Source of the DNA: an uncultured Saprospirales bacterium
Lineage (GTDB): Bacteria; Bacteroidota; Bacteroidia; Chitinophagales; Saprospiraceae
Direction: 5' to 3'
NCBI GenBank assembly: GCA_937926355.1
Contig: CALAZP010000277.1
Coordinates: 1-64,000 of the forward strand
DNA length: 64,000 bases
The translations under genes and the position numbers were made by a program. The notes under the pieces were generated by a model. It searched no databases. It had not been told where the DNA came from and was given only the letters and a program-made list of their open reading frames with translations. Positions 8,120 to 17,307 of this stretch are shown piece by piece (position 1 is the stretch's first letter; every line of letters starts with the position of its first letter).

Positions 8120-8935
8120 ATGCAAAATCTTGTAGAAGAAGCTTGGAACAATCGAAGTCTGCTTTCCACACCCAAATATTCATCAGCTATTTTCGAAATA
8201 ATCAAACAACTGGATTCGGGTCTCTTAAGAATTGCTGAGCCTCCAACTGAAGAAGGTGTTGATTGGAAAGTCAATGACTGGATTAAAAAAGCGGTAGTCC
8301 TCTATTTTCCATTGAGTAAAATGGAAACTATCGAAATAGGCCCTTTCGAGTTTCACGACAAGATTCCCCTAAAGAAAAATTTTGCAAGTAGTCAAGTAAG
8401 GGTGGTTCCTCATGCCATAGCAAGATATGGATCTTTCATTGAGCCTGGTTCTATTTTAATGCCAAGTTATATTAATATAGGTGCTTATATTGGCCGTGGA
8501 ACAATGGTAGACACATGGGCCACTGTGGGTTCTTGCGCACAAATTGGGAAAAATGTTCATTTAAGTGGAGGAGTAGGTATTGGAGGAGTATTGGAACCTC
8601 CCCAAGCCAGCCCTACCATCATTGAAGATGATTGCTTTATAGGTTCAAGATGTATTGTAGTAGAAGGCGTTAGGGTTGAACAAGAAGCTGTTCTTGGGGC
8701 TAATGTGGTATTAACCCAATCTACTCATATCATTGATGTGACCCAGAAAACTCCCATAACTTACAAAGGTAGAGTCCCTGCAGGATCAGTTGTAATTCCT
8801 GGAACTTATTCTAAATCTTTTCCCGCCGGTTCTTATCAAGTTGCCTGTGCCTTAATCATTGGAAAACGTTCGTCGTCAACTGATAAAAAGGTTTCCCTTA
8901 ATGAGGCACTTAGAGAATATAACGTTGCTATTTAA
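8120..8935 (+). CDS. dapD: 2,3,4,5-tetrahydropyridine-2,6-dicarboxylate N-succinyltransferase
   Basis: A 271-residue enzyme of lysine and diaminopimelate synthesis that succinylates tetrahydrodipicolinate with succinyl-CoA. Seen: an N-terminal helical domain with DWKVNDWIKKAVVLYF, then a left-handed beta-helix made of hexapeptide repeats (about residues 105-225; for example GAYIGRGTMVDTWATVGSC and GSRCIVVEGVRVEQEA). The length is normal for the family. Its stop codon overlaps the start codon of pth by one base (TAATG), so the two are translationally coupled. Confidence 0.96.
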   Translation: MQNLVEEAWNNRSLLSTPKYSSAIFEIIKQLDSGLLRIAEPPTEEGVDWKVNDWIKKAVVLYFPLSKMETIEIGPFEFHDKIPLKKNFASSQVRVVPHAIARYGSFIEPGSILMPSYINIGAYIGRGTMVDTWATVGSCAQIGKNVHLSGGVGIGGVLEPPQASPTIIEDDCFIGSRCIVVEGVRVEQEAVLGANVVLTQSTHIIDVTQKTPITYKGRVPAGSVVIPGTYSKSFPAGSYQVACALIIGKRSSSTDKKVSLNEALREYNVAI

Positions 8936-9495
8936 TGAAGTTTTTAATCGTAGGTTTGGGTAATATGGGGGCGGAGTATGACGATACCCGTCACAATATC
9001 GGCTTCGAAGTAGTTGATTATCTTGCCAACCAATTACATGGGTCTTTCAAAGACGATTATTTAGGTGATTTAGCTTTAGTTAAAACTAAAGGAAGAAGCC
9101 TTTACTTGCTCAAACCCTCTACCTACATGAACCTGAGTGGTAAAGCAGTTAGATATTGGTTGCAAAAACTTAAAATTAATCCTTCTAATTTATTAGTAGT
9201 CGTTGATGATATTAATCTTCCCTTCGGGAAAATTAGGTTACGCTCCAAAGGCAACGACGGGGGACATAATGGCTTAAAAAATATTAACCTCATTCTAGGT
9301 TCACAAATGTACCCTCGGCTTAGAATTGGTATTGGAAATGACTTTGGAGTTGGGCGTCAAATTGATTTCGTATTGGGTAAATGGACTGACACTGAACAAA
9401 AAGAACTTATTGCCATAAAAAGCAAGTGCGCGGATTGCATTGTTAGTTTCACATCAATTGGTATTCAGCATACCATGAGTGCCTTCAATAGTTAG
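8935..9495 (+). CDS. pth: Peptidyl-tRNA hydrolase
   Basis: A 186-residue enzyme that releases peptides from prematurely dropped peptidyl-tRNA. Seen: FLIVGLGNMGAEYDDTRHNIGF with the catalytic His in TRHN (about residue 20), LLKPSTYMNLSG, VVVDDINLPFGKIRLR, and GGHNGLKN. All catalytic positions expected in the family (Asn, His, Asp, Asn) are present. It shares one base with dapD upstream and a TTAG stop overlap of four bases with the convergent RNase G gene downstream. Confidence 0.96.
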   Translation: MKFLIVGLGNMGAEYDDTRHNIGFEVVDYLANQLHGSFKDDYLGDLALVKTKGRSLYLLKPSTYMNLSGKAVRYWLQKLKINPSNLLVVVDDINLPFGKIRLRSKGNDGGHNGLKNINLILGSQMYPRLRIGIGNDFGVGRQIDFVLGKWTDTEQKELIAIKSKCADCIVSFTSIGIQHTMSAFNS

Positions 9496-11042
9496 GTTAA
9501 CCTAATTTCGTCTTCATTATCGTTTGTAAAAGTATATTGGGTCAAAGCAAAATCAGAATTTGGCTTAATACTGATCCACTTGAAATATTTAAAATACCAT
9601 TTCATACGAAGACTTGGAAAACCTCTTTTTAAGAATGCATCTAAAAAGGGATGAACTTCTAAATTTATCTTAGATTGGAGACTAGATTGAAGGATAAAGT
9701 TTAAATCCCTCTCTACATCATCAGCCAAAAGTAACGTAGCGTTAACACTGCCCGACCCTCCACATGAAGGACAAACTTCCGTAGTGTTAATCTTCACCTC
9801 GGGCCTCACCCGCTGTCGAGTAATTTGCATCAAGCCAAATTTGCTTAATGGTAAAATCGTGTGTTGTGCACGATCCGTTTTCATGAAATCCTTCACCGAA
9901 TTATATAGCTCCTTCTTGTGGTCTGGATTTTTCATATCGATAAAATCCACTATTATTATCCCACCAATATCTCGAAGCCTCAACTGTCTTGCCAACTCTT
10001 CAGCCGCTTCTAGGTTGACCTTCAAAACAGCTTCTTCTTGATTAACGGTACTCATTTTATGACCGCTATTTACATCCACCACATGTAAAGCCTCTGTATG
10101 CTCAATTACCAAATAAGCCCCACTTGGCATAGTAGCCGTTTTGCCAAAAGAAGACTTAATCTGACGGGTAATTCCAAATGTATCGAAAATGGGTTTGCTC
10201 GATTTGTAATGCTGGATGATCTTTACCTGATCTGGAGCAAATGATCCCATATAATTTCGTATATGATGATAAAGCCCAAGATCATTAACGACAATTTTGT
10301 GAAATGAATCGTTGAGTAAATCTCTGAGAATACTAGATGTTTTATCTAACTCACTCAAAAGCTTTGAAGGTACTTTACCAGAAGTAGCTTGCTTAAATAC
10401 CTCCTCCCATTTCTGCAAAATATGGGTTAATTCTTCGTGTAAATCAGCAACTTTCTTTCCTTCCGCTGCAGTTCTTACGATAACTCCAAAATTTTTGGGC
10501 CTAATACTCTCCATCAATAATTGAAGTCTTTTCCTTTCTTCATTACTATTGATTTTTTTGGATACAGCTACGATATCATTGAAAGGAGTTAATACCAAAT
10601 ACCTTCCTGGAATAGTAATTTCACAACTTAACCTAGGGCCTTTAGTAGATATCGGCTCCTTTAGGATTTGAACCAATAAGGGTTGTCTTTTGGCCAACAC
10701 CTGATCAACTTTACCCGCTTTATTTATGTCGGGTAAAATGTCAAAATTATCTAGTCTGTATGAATTTCTCTTACCTGCAATAATTTCGTCGGAATACTTT
10801 ATAAGAGAATTCAATTTGGGTCCCAAATCTGTATAATGCAAAAATGCATCTTTCTTATGACCGATATCGACAAAGGCCGCGTTTAAACCCGGCATCAGTC
10901 TTTTAATTCTACCTAAAAAGACATCTCCAACTGAAAAATTATTATTGGTCTTTTGCCTGTGAAGTTCCACAAGCTTGGAATCTTCAAGTAACGCCACTTC
11001 CACCTCATCGGAAGAAGCATCAATAATAAGTTCTTTTTCCAC
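9492..11042 (-). CDS. rng: Ribonuclease E/G family endoribonuclease
   Basis: A 516-residue RNase G-type enzyme for rRNA and mRNA processing. Seen: an S1 RNA-binding domain at the N-terminus (VGDVFLGRIKRLMPGLNAAFVDIG, about 38-61), the RNase H-like catalytic part with GGIIIVDFIDM (metal-binding Asp), the phosphate-sensor region, and the zinc-link CPSCGGSG late in the chain. It lacks the long scaffold tail of RNase E. The length is normal for RNase G. It follows a 30-codon ribosomal-type gene on the same strand after a hairpin, and it converges on pth with a 4-base overlap. Confidence 0.94.
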   Translation of the reverse strand: MEKELIIDASSDEVEVALLEDSKLVELHRQKTNNNFSVGDVFLGRIKRLMPGLNAAFVDIGHKKDAFLHYTDLGPKLNSLIKYSDEIIAGKRNSYRLDNFDILPDINKAGKVDQVLAKRQPLLVQILKEPISTKGPRLSCEITIPGRYLVLTPFNDIVAVSKKINSNEERKRLQLLMESIRPKNFGVIVRTAAEGKKVADLHEELTHILQKWEEVFKQATSGKVPSKLLSELDKTSSILRDLLNDSFHKIVVNDLGLYHHIRNYMGSFAPDQVKIIQHYKSSKPIFDTFGITRQIKSSFGKTATMPSGAYLVIEHTEALHVVDVNSGHKMSTVNQEEAVLKVNLEAAEELARQLRLRDIGGIIIVDFIDMKNPDHKKELYNSVKDFMKTDRAQHTILPLSKFGLMQITRQRVRPEVKINTTEVCPSCGGSGSVNATLLLADDVERDLNFILQSSLQSKINLEVHPFLDAFLKRGFPSLRMKWYFKYFKWISIKPNSDFALTQYTFTNDNEDEIRLT

Positions 11043-11089
11043 TCGGGTAACATTTTAAGGCTTTTATGAAACCTTACCACATAAAAAGC

Positions 11090-11119
11090 TTCAGGAAATA
11101 GGATTTCCCATTTCCTGAA
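11090..11119 (-). terminator. Hairpin between the 30-codon gene and rng
   Basis: A 10-bp inverted repeat (11090-11099, TTCAGGAAAT, with 11110-11119, ATTTCCTGAA) has a 10-base loop and, on the minus strand, a following AGCTTTTTATG tract. This is the layout of an intrinsic terminator for the small gene upstream on the minus strand. It may leave rng to its own promoter. Confidence 0.6.
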
Positions 11120-11161
11120 AATAATAACTATTAGGTGCACTTTATTAGCGCAACTAGAAAA

Positions 11162-11254
11162 TTACTTCTTCTTCTTATGTCTATTCTTTCGAAGTCTCTT
11201 TTTCCTTTTGTGAGTTGCTATCTTATGTCTTTTTCTTTTTTTACCGCAAGGCAT
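11162..11254 (-). CDS. 30-residue basic AURKAIP1/COX24 (mS38)-like ribosomal peptide
   Basis: A 30-codon gene read from the minus strand: MPCGKKRKRHKIATHKRK at the start, then KRLRKNRHKKKK at the end. Over half of the residues are Lys, Arg or His. It matches the small AURKAIP1/COX24-domain family of Bacteroidota, related to mitochondrial mS38, which binds the small ribosomal subunit. The MP(S/C)GKKR(K/R)RHKxxTHKRKKRLRKNRHKKK pattern is complete, so this is not a chance ORF. A hairpin follows the stop. Gene finders with a longer minimum length will miss it. Confidence 0.85.
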   Translation of the reverse strand: MPCGKKRKRHKIATHKRKKRLRKNRHKKKK

Positions 11255-11291
11255 AGTCTAATCTTTTAGCGTTTTAATATTATTATTTATT

Positions 11292-12080
11292 TCATTTTTT
11301 GCACAATTCGTCGAATTTCTCAAAATCCTTGACGTTTCCCAACTGCTTGTTGACTAATGCCAACATACAAATGGTTTTATTGTTTTCAGGCTCCACCTCA
11401 TAAGACTTTTTTAACCTTTCTAACGCCCTTTCATATTGACTTGTTTTAATCGCCAATGTTGCAAGAGTGTTCAAAATAGTTGGCTCGTTTGGAAACCGTT
11501 CATTTAAATCCAACAACATAGTTATCCCTTTCATTGGATTTTCCTTTGGTGGATTTTCCGTGTAGGTCAGCACTAAGTTTATCTTATTGGACAGATTCTC
11601 CGGATTGAGCGATATGGCTGTTTCAAAAGCCTCAATTGCCTTATCAGTGCAATACGACACCACTTTCTCTTCTTCTTCCTTCTGTAAGCATAAATTGAAA
11701 GTAGTGCCTGCAATAGACCAACTTTCCTCCAAATTTTCTATTTCAGCAACTTTTAATGCATAGGCACCTGAAATAGCAGGCTTGCCTAATCTATACCATT
11801 CACCGGCTAGTTGTTTATACGTAGCTATAACAGCTGGTGTATCCAACTTTTCTTCCATTAACCCCAATTGCCTTTCTAAAGCTATAACCGTACTCATTTG
11901 TACGGTTGTGAAATCATCTTTTGAGTCCATTAACATGGCACTCAGATTGGTGGATTCCATTGATAGAGATCTTCCAGATTCCACCTCTTTTTGAGATTTA
12001 GTTTTTGTATCGAAAACAAAAAACAGGAGCACAAAAACCATACCTGACGCAAGCACTAAAACCCATTGATTCCTGTTCAT
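11292..12080 (-). CDS. Membrane-anchored TPR protein
   Basis: A 262-residue protein with one N-terminal membrane anchor (about residues 7-24) and a periplasmic C-terminal part built of tetratricopeptide repeats, visible as AFETAISLNPENLSNKINLVL, LLDLNERFPNEPTILNTLATLAIKT and ALERLKKSYEVEPENNKTICMLALV. TPR arrays mediate protein-protein contacts; the partner is unknown. It lies 12 bases after the HU gene on the same strand, so the two form a small operon. This TPR-after-HU arrangement is known to me from other Bacteroidota, but I cannot confirm orthology. Confidence 0.8.
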   Translation of the reverse strand: MNRNQWVLVLASGMVFVLLFFVFDTKTKSQKEVESGRSLSMESTNLSAMLMDSKDDFTTVQMSTVIALERQLGLMEEKLDTPAVIATYKQLAGEWYRLGKPAISGAYALKVAEIENLEESWSIAGTTFNLCLQKEEEEKVVSYCTDKAIEAFETAISLNPENLSNKINLVLTYTENPPKENPMKGITMLLDLNERFPNEPTILNTLATLAIKTSQYERALERLKKSYEVEPENNKTICMLALVNKQLGNVKDFEKFDELCKK

Positions 12081-12092
12081 TCTTGGATATCT

Positions 12093-12404
12093 TTAATTAT
12101 CCTCCTCCTCATTTGGCAATTCACTAATACTTTCTTTCACCTGATCCACAAAAGTTTTTGCAGGTTTGAAAGATGGAATGAAATGTTCCGGAATCTCTAT
12201 CGATTCGTTCTTTTTAATATGTCTCCCGATTTTCTTTGCCCTCTTTTTAATAACAAAACTACCAAAACCCCTTACGTAAACATTCTCTCCGGAGGAAAGT
12301 GATCCTTTAACTTCTTTAAAAAAAGTCTCCAGAGTAACTAATACATCTACCTTTGGAACCCCCGTCTTATCTGAAATCGCTGCAACCAAATCGGCTTTTC
12401 TCAT
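12093..12404 (-). CDS. HU/IHF family DNA-binding protein
   Basis: A 103-residue nucleoid protein of the HU/IHF family, which dimerises and bends DNA. Seen: MRKADLVAAISDKTGVPK at the N-terminus, the GFGSFVIKKRAKKIGRH arm entry, and the signature IPEHFIPSFKPAK (compare IPAHNVPAFKPGK). An acidic tail (NEEEDN) follows. The arm region is normal in length. It is the upstream gene of a two-gene run with the TPR protein. The 223-base gap on its 5' side separates it from divergent yicC and shows no other gene. Confidence 0.93.
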   Translation of the reverse strand: MRKADLVAAISDKTGVPKVDVLVTLETFFKEVKGSLSSGENVYVRGFGSFVIKKRAKKIGRHIKKNESIEIPEHFIPSFKPAKTFVDQVKESISELPNEEEDN

Positions 12405-12584
12405 TTTTCTAATAAATTAATGCTACCCCTATTAAAACCTAATATTCAAAGGGATGGCAAATTTCGTAAAATTATTACACTAAATAAAGAAATACATCAA
12501 TATTTTAACTCATATAAAACTAAACAATTTTTGTTGTTTGGCATTTGGGGTTTATGTCTTTCCTAAGAAAGGCTTTTAATCACG

Positions 12585-12611
12585 TTGGGGACTAGGCTTT
12601 AATTATATTTG
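12585..12611 (+). promoter_or_regulatory. Bacteroidota promoter of yicC-gmk
   Basis: A -33 TTG (12585-12587), a 16-base spacer and a -7 TATATTTG (12604-12611) match the phylum consensus TTG-N17-23-TAnnTTTG, with a slightly short spacer. The yicC ATG is 16 bases after the box, giving a very short leader. Confidence 0.55.
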
Positions 12612-12627
12612 CAAAAACAAATAAATT

Positions 12628-13503
12628 ATGGTGCTATCTATGACCGGTTTCGGTAGAGCCAATGGTAATTGGCGAAATAAATCTTTAAATATTGAGGTAA
12701 AATCCTTAAACAGCAAATTTACCGATCTGCGATTAAAGTTACCTAATAATTACAAAGATAAAGAAACCGAATTAAGAAAAATTATTCAAGATCATATTGG
12801 TCGAGGTAAAATTGAGTTTACCTTAGAAATGGTATCTGCAGAAGACCAAGATTCACTATCTCTTAATGTTCCTTTGTTCAAAAAATACTTCTCAGCCTTG
12901 AATCAACTTAAAAATGACTTAAACCTAGAACATGTTGATTTAATGCAATCTATTTTGAGAATGCCCAATGTAATAAGTTCTGAAACTCCAGAGTTAGAGG
13001 AAGAGGAGTGGAAGTTTGTTCAAAATCTTGTATCTGACGCACTAAAAGATTTACGCGAATTTAGACTTTCCGAAGGCGTCGCTCTTGCCTTAGACCTGGA
13101 TCAAAGGATTCATAATATCAAAAATTTGCTCCTACAAGTGCAGCCTCACGAAAATAGCCGAATTGAAAAACTCCGAGAAAAGTTGCATTTATCTGCGAAA
13201 GAATTTGTTCGTAAAGAAACCTTCGATCAAAATCGTTATGAACAAGAAGTGATGTATTATTTAGAAAAAATTGACATTACCGAAGAAAAGGTGAGACTTG
13301 ACCAACATTGTATTTATTTTTTGGATACCCTGAAGGGAAAAGATGCTTTAAAGGGACGTAAACTAGGGTTTATAGCTCAAGAAATTGGGCGAGAAATTAA
13401 TACTCTTGGAGCTAAAGCTAACCATTCGGACATTCAAAAAATAGTAGTTGGAATGAAAGATGAGTTGGAAAAAATCAAGGAACAAATTGCCAATTTAGTT
13501 TGA
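12628..13503 (+). CDS. yicC: YicC family endoribonuclease
   Basis: A 291-residue YicC protein, a family shown in Escherichia coli to be an RNA endonuclease. Seen: the N-terminal MTGFGRA signature (residues 5-11), IEVKSLNSKFTDLRLKLP, and the C-terminal KGRKLGFIAQEIGREINTLGAKANHSDI block ending VVGMKDELEKIKEQI, all diagnostic. The length is as usual. The TGA stop overlaps the ATG of gmk by one base, so translation is coupled; yicC-gmk is a widely conserved pair. Confidence 0.95.
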   Translation: MVLSMTGFGRANGNWRNKSLNIEVKSLNSKFTDLRLKLPNNYKDKETELRKIIQDHIGRGKIEFTLEMVSAEDQDSLSLNVPLFKKYFSALNQLKNDLNLEHVDLMQSILRMPNVISSETPELEEEEWKFVQNLVSDALKDLREFRLSEGVALALDLDQRIHNIKNLLLQVQPHENSRIEKLREKLHLSAKEFVRKETFDQNRYEQEVMYYLEKIDITEEKVRLDQHCIYFLDTLKGKDALKGRKLGFIAQEIGREINTLGAKANHSDIQKIVVGMKDELEKIKEQIANLV

Positions 13504-14066
13504 TGAAAAAATTAATTGTCTTTGCGGCTCCCTCTGGTTCTGGAAAATCCACTATTGTTAAATATCTGCTGACGAAAATTCCCAATCTTTCCTTTAGTGT
13601 CTCTGCTACTACACGTTCTCCTAGAAATTCTGAAGTAAATGGGCGGGAGTATTACTTCATATCTGCCACAGATTTTCGAAATAAAATTAATCATAACGAA
13701 TTCGTTGAATGGGAAGAAGTATATCCTGATTTATTCTATGGTACTCTCAAAAAAGAAATTAATAGGTTATGGAGCGAAAATAAAACCGTTATTTTTGATA
13801 TAGACGTTAGAGGGGCCTTGGCGATCAAAAAAATCTATCCTAATGAAACCATTACCATTTATGTTGACGTCCCCAGTTTTGAAGATATAAAGAAAAGGCT
13901 TATCCTGAGAAATACAGAATCACCAGAACAATTAAATGAGCGAATTCTCAAAGCGCATCAGGAAAGCCACTATAAAAACAAATTTGATAAAATTCTGGTT
14001 AACGATGTGTTGGAAGTGACCTGCCAAAAGGCATTGGAAATGGTTCAGAATTTTATAAAGTCTTAA
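13503..14066 (+). CDS. gmk: Guanylate kinase
   Basis: A 187-residue enzyme that converts GMP and ATP to GDP and ADP. Seen: the P-loop APSGSGKST near the N-terminus, the GMP-binding segment SVSATTRSPRNSEVNGREYYFIS with the conserved SxTTRxPR and YYF elements, and FDIDVRGALAIKK. I chose the ATG at 13503, which overlaps the yicC stop, over the TTG at 13500. The TonB receptor gene begins 3 bases after its stop, so it may be in the same transcript. Confidence 0.96.
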   Translation: MKKLIVFAAPSGSGKSTIVKYLLTKIPNLSFSVSATTRSPRNSEVNGREYYFISATDFRNKINHNEFVEWEEVYPDLFYGTLKKEINRLWSENKTVIFDIDVRGALAIKKIYPNETITIYVDVPSFEDIKKRLILRNTESPEQLNERILKAHQESHYKNKFDKILVNDVLEVTCQKALEMVQNFIKS

Positions 14067-14069
14067 TAA

Positions 14070-16403
14070 TTGGCACATAAATATATTGCGTTTGTCTTTT
14101 TGTTTTTTTCGGTTAATATTCAAGCCCAAAAATTAACATCTATTACTGGTAGTGTTACGGACACTTTATCTGGAACTCCTTTGATAGGTGTAACCATTAT
14201 TGCTTCAAATGGCGGTTGGGGTACTATTTCCGATGAATGGGGTAATTTCTACCTCGAAGTTCCTGTTCAAGACAGTATTGATTTAACTTTCAGTTATATA
14301 GGGTATGAAACCAAAAGCGTTACTTCAACTTGTGCCGAAGCTTGTGATTTAAAAGTCAACCTCCGTTCAGGGATATCCCTAAAGGAAGTAGTCGTCACAT
14401 CCAACTCCTACAAAGAACAAAAAAATGCTGTTCAAATGAGTGTAAGTACACTCACAGCAGAACAAATTTCCAATATCCCGATGGTATTGGGTGAAAACGA
14501 TGCTTTAAAAGCATTACAATTAAAACCAGGCATTCCTTCGGGAAGTGAAAGCACAACAGGTATATTCGTCCGAGGTGGTGGAGCTGATCAAAATCTCTTT
14601 CTTTTGGATGATGCAGTCATTTATAATGCCAGTCATTTATTTGGATTTTTCAGCACCTTCAATACCGATCTCCTAAAAAGCATAAACCTTTATAAAGGGG
14701 GATTTCCTGCAAGATATGGTGGTAGGCTTTCCTCTATCATAGATATTAATTCCAAAACGGGTAATAATCAAAAGTTTGAGGGCAAAGGAGGCCTTGGGAT
14801 TATTTCCTCTAAAATTACTTTGGAGGGACCTATAAAAAAGGGCAAATCTTCTTTTCTTTTTGCTGGAAGAAGAACCTATTTCGATATTTTTACCCGAGCA
14901 CTAAATAAAAACAATCCCGCCTCCAATATTCCCAATTATTTCTTTTACGATTTTAATTTTAAATTAAATTTTTCCTTAGGTGCAAAAGATCAGTTATCTA
15001 TTACTGGTTATCTAGGTAAAGATGACTTTGAATTTACTAGCGATTTTTTCAATTTCAATTTTTATTGGGGTAATCAAGCAGGCTCCATCAAATGGGTCCA
15101 CAATTGGACTCCTCAATTTCTTTCTAAAACCTCTATTTCGATATCTGATTATCTCTACAATATAAATAATCGTGTTACTGGGTTTAACTTTGGCCTAGGT
15201 TCAGGTATAAATGATATTCAGTTTAAAACGGACTTTTTATACAATCCTTCTCCCCATTACGAAATCCAGTTTGGTTGGAGTGGTACTAACCATAAGTTTG
15301 AAATTGGGAGATTGAGAGGCGGAAGCTCCGATGGTTTGGTTTCTTTTTCTTCTGGAAACAATTTATCAGGTTTTGAGTGGGGTGGATATATTTCTAATCA
15401 AATCCAATTAAATTCTTTTATAAAGTTTGATTTAGGACTTAGGGTTTCTGGGTTTTTACAAAATAAAAAATCATATACCTATCCAGAATTGCGATTGGCC
15501 TCTAACTTCTCTCTAAATGATGACGTTGCTTTAAAGGCTAGTTATTCGGGTATGGTTCAATACTTGCATCTCGTGCGAAGCGCCGGAGTAGGATTGCCAA
15601 CTGATATATGGTACCCATCAACTCATTCTGTTCTTCCCGAACGTTCTAGTCAAGTAGCGATTGGCTTGCTCTGGATCCTTAACCCAAAATGGAAAATTAA
15701 TCTGGAGGGTTATTATAAGGAATTTAAAAATGTCATTGAATTTGTTGATGCAGCACAATTATTTGTTTCCAATAATCTAGAAGACGAATTCGCTATTGGA
15801 GATGGATATGCAAGAGGAATTGAATTGGAACTCGAAAAAATAGACGGTGATTTTACTGGTTGGATAGGATATACTTTAGCTTTTGTAAACAGAGGTAATT
15901 TCAGTCCTCTTTCGTCAAAAGGATCTTTTAATCAAAAGGGATATTTCTCACCCCCCTACGATAGAAGACACGATTTTTCTCTCGTTCTTTTTTACGAAAT
16001 TTCTAAAAGAATAAAATTATCAGCAACATTGGTCTATGGTTCGGGAGATTTAGCTTGGTTGCCAACAGGTAGGACCTATTTTCAAGACGTAGTTAGCGGG
16101 AATGCTGACCCTGTTGTTCCTTTATTTCAAGACAGAAATAATTTTCGATTGCCTGCTTATCACCGATTAGATTTTGGAGTTAATTTTAAATTCTTTCCTA
16201 TTTGGGGGGAAAGTATTTTGTCTTTTAACCTTATAAATGCTTACGATAGGCGCAATACTTTTTTTGTTTTTTTAGAGCCTCAGTATCAATTATTATCTGG
16301 TCCCGATTCAGATTCTGCTTTTAATTTTCCTGAAAAAATTATTGCCAACCAAGTTTCCCTTTTCCCAATCATTCCAGCCCTTACCTGGAACTTTAAATTT
16401 TGA
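14070..16403 (+). CDS. TonB-dependent outer-membrane receptor
   Basis: A 777-residue receptor. Seen: a signal peptide (about residues 1-19, ending QAQ), a CarboxypepD_reg-like domain (about 25-105, ITGSVTDTLSGTPLIGVTI), a plug with ENDALKALQLKPGIPSGSE and GIFVRGGGADQNLFLLDDAVIYN, and a 22-strand-type barrel with alternating strands to the C-terminal Phe. The start is a TTG: the preceding codon is a stop, so no earlier start exists, and no ATG would keep the signal peptide. A DUF4249 gene 6 bases downstream completes a typical Bacteroidota pair. The ligand is unknown. Confidence 0.94.
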   Translation: MAHKYIAFVFLFFSVNIQAQKLTSITGSVTDTLSGTPLIGVTIIASNGGWGTISDEWGNFYLEVPVQDSIDLTFSYIGYETKSVTSTCAEACDLKVNLRSGISLKEVVVTSNSYKEQKNAVQMSVSTLTAEQISNIPMVLGENDALKALQLKPGIPSGSESTTGIFVRGGGADQNLFLLDDAVIYNASHLFGFFSTFNTDLLKSINLYKGGFPARYGGRLSSIIDINSKTGNNQKFEGKGGLGIISSKITLEGPIKKGKSSFLFAGRRTYFDIFTRALNKNNPASNIPNYFFYDFNFKLNFSLGAKDQLSITGYLGKDDFEFTSDFFNFNFYWGNQAGSIKWVHNWTPQFLSKTSISISDYLYNINNRVTGFNFGLGSGINDIQFKTDFLYNPSPHYEIQFGWSGTNHKFEIGRLRGGSSDGLVSFSSGNNLSGFEWGGYISNQIQLNSFIKFDLGLRVSGFLQNKKSYTYPELRLASNFSLNDDVALKASYSGMVQYLHLVRSAGVGLPTDIWYPSTHSVLPERSSQVAIGLLWILNPKWKINLEGYYKEFKNVIEFVDAAQLFVSNNLEDEFAIGDGYARGIELELEKIDGDFTGWIGYTLAFVNRGNFSPLSSKGSFNQKGYFSPPYDRRHDFSLVLFYEISKRIKLSATLVYGSGDLAWLPTGRTYFQDVVSGNADPVVPLFQDRNNFRLPAYHRLDFGVNFKFFPIWGESILSFNLINAYDRRNTFFVFLEPQYQLLSGPDSDSAFNFPEKIIANQVSLFPIIPALTWNFKF

Positions 16404-16409
16404 TTCATT

Positions 16410-17252
16410 ATGATGAAGCACCTGGTAGGTTTTACCCTTTTTCTTTGTAGTTGTTTATTTAGCACAAGCTGCAATTTGGAAAAAGAAATTGATATACAAT
16501 TACCCAATTACGAGAATGAAGTTTTTGTTGAATGTTACCTAGTTCCCAATGAACCGTTTCGCTTACTAATTACACAAACCACTCCTTATTTTGATAATCT
16601 AACATTGGACAATCCATTATTTTCTGAATCTTTTCTGTTAAATGGTGCTCAAGTCTCTCTTTCTCAAGGATTGAATAAATATGAATTGACAAATACTATT
16701 CAAATCGATCCCGATAATCAAAAGTTCTTCAATTATTCAAATGCTAGTCTTGTTGAATACAATACAGAGGATAGTTTCTTTTTAGATATCATACTGTCCG
16801 ATGGAAACCAAATAACAGCATCTTCCATTTTTTTAGACACTGTTCGACTCGACAGCATCTTAGTTCAATTTGACCAAAAAGACTCTCTGGCTAGGATTTT
16901 AACTTACTTCAAGGATTTTCCAAATGAAACAAACTTTTACAGAAGGGTATTAATGTTGGGAAATGAATCTGAAGAACCTATTCAAGATTTCATTACCGAT
17001 GATCTTTTTATAGATTCCATTTTTGTTTTTGGCAGTGGCTATATATTTAACCCTGGTGACACCGTTTATCATTCCATTTTCCATCTCACAGAGGATTATC
17101 ATAATTTTTTGGAAAGTGTGCAGCAAGCTATTGACGGAAGTACAAATCCATTTGGTGTACCTAGCCCTCTTCAATCCAATTTAACTGGTGATGCTCAAGG
17201 GGTCTTCACTTGTATTTCTGAATCAAAAAATAGAACCATTATAAAAAAGTAA
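16410..17252 (+). CDS. DUF4249 lipoprotein paired with the TonB receptor
   Basis: A 280-residue DUF4249 protein. Seen: a lipoprotein-type signal with several Cys (Cys15 or Cys21 as possible lipidation sites), then the family entry VFVECYLVPNEPFRLLITQT, and a beta-rich body. DUF4249 proteins are encoded directly after TonB receptors in this phylum and probably cap or assist them at the outer membrane. Here the gap is 6 bases, supporting co-transcription. Its stop lies right at a hairpin shared with the convergent ompA-type gene. Confidence 0.88.
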   Translation: MMKHLVGFTLFLCSCLFSTSCNLEKEIDIQLPNYENEVFVECYLVPNEPFRLLITQTTPYFDNLTLDNPLFSESFLLNGAQVSLSQGLNKYELTNTIQIDPDNQKFFNYSNASLVEYNTEDSFFLDIILSDGNQITASSIFLDTVRLDSILVQFDQKDSLARILTYFKDFPNETNFYRRVLMLGNESEEPIQDFITDDLFIDSIFVFGSGYIFNPGDTVYHSIFHLTEDYHNFLESVQQAIDGSTNPFGVPSPLQSNLTGDAQGVFTCISESKNRTIIKK

Positions 17253-17282
17253 CGGGATCACCTTTTTTGAAAGATGATCCCG
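17253..17282. terminator. Hairpin between the DUF4249 gene and the OmpA-family gene
   Basis: An 8-bp inverted repeat CGGGATCA (17253-17260) with TGATCCCG (17275-17282) has a 14-base loop. On the minus strand it is followed by TTACTTTTTTAT, so it is best read as the terminator of the OmpA gene; it also immediately follows the DUF4249 stop codon. Confidence 0.65.
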
Positions 17283-17307
17283 CTTCTTAAGACCCTTTAA
17301 AAAAATC

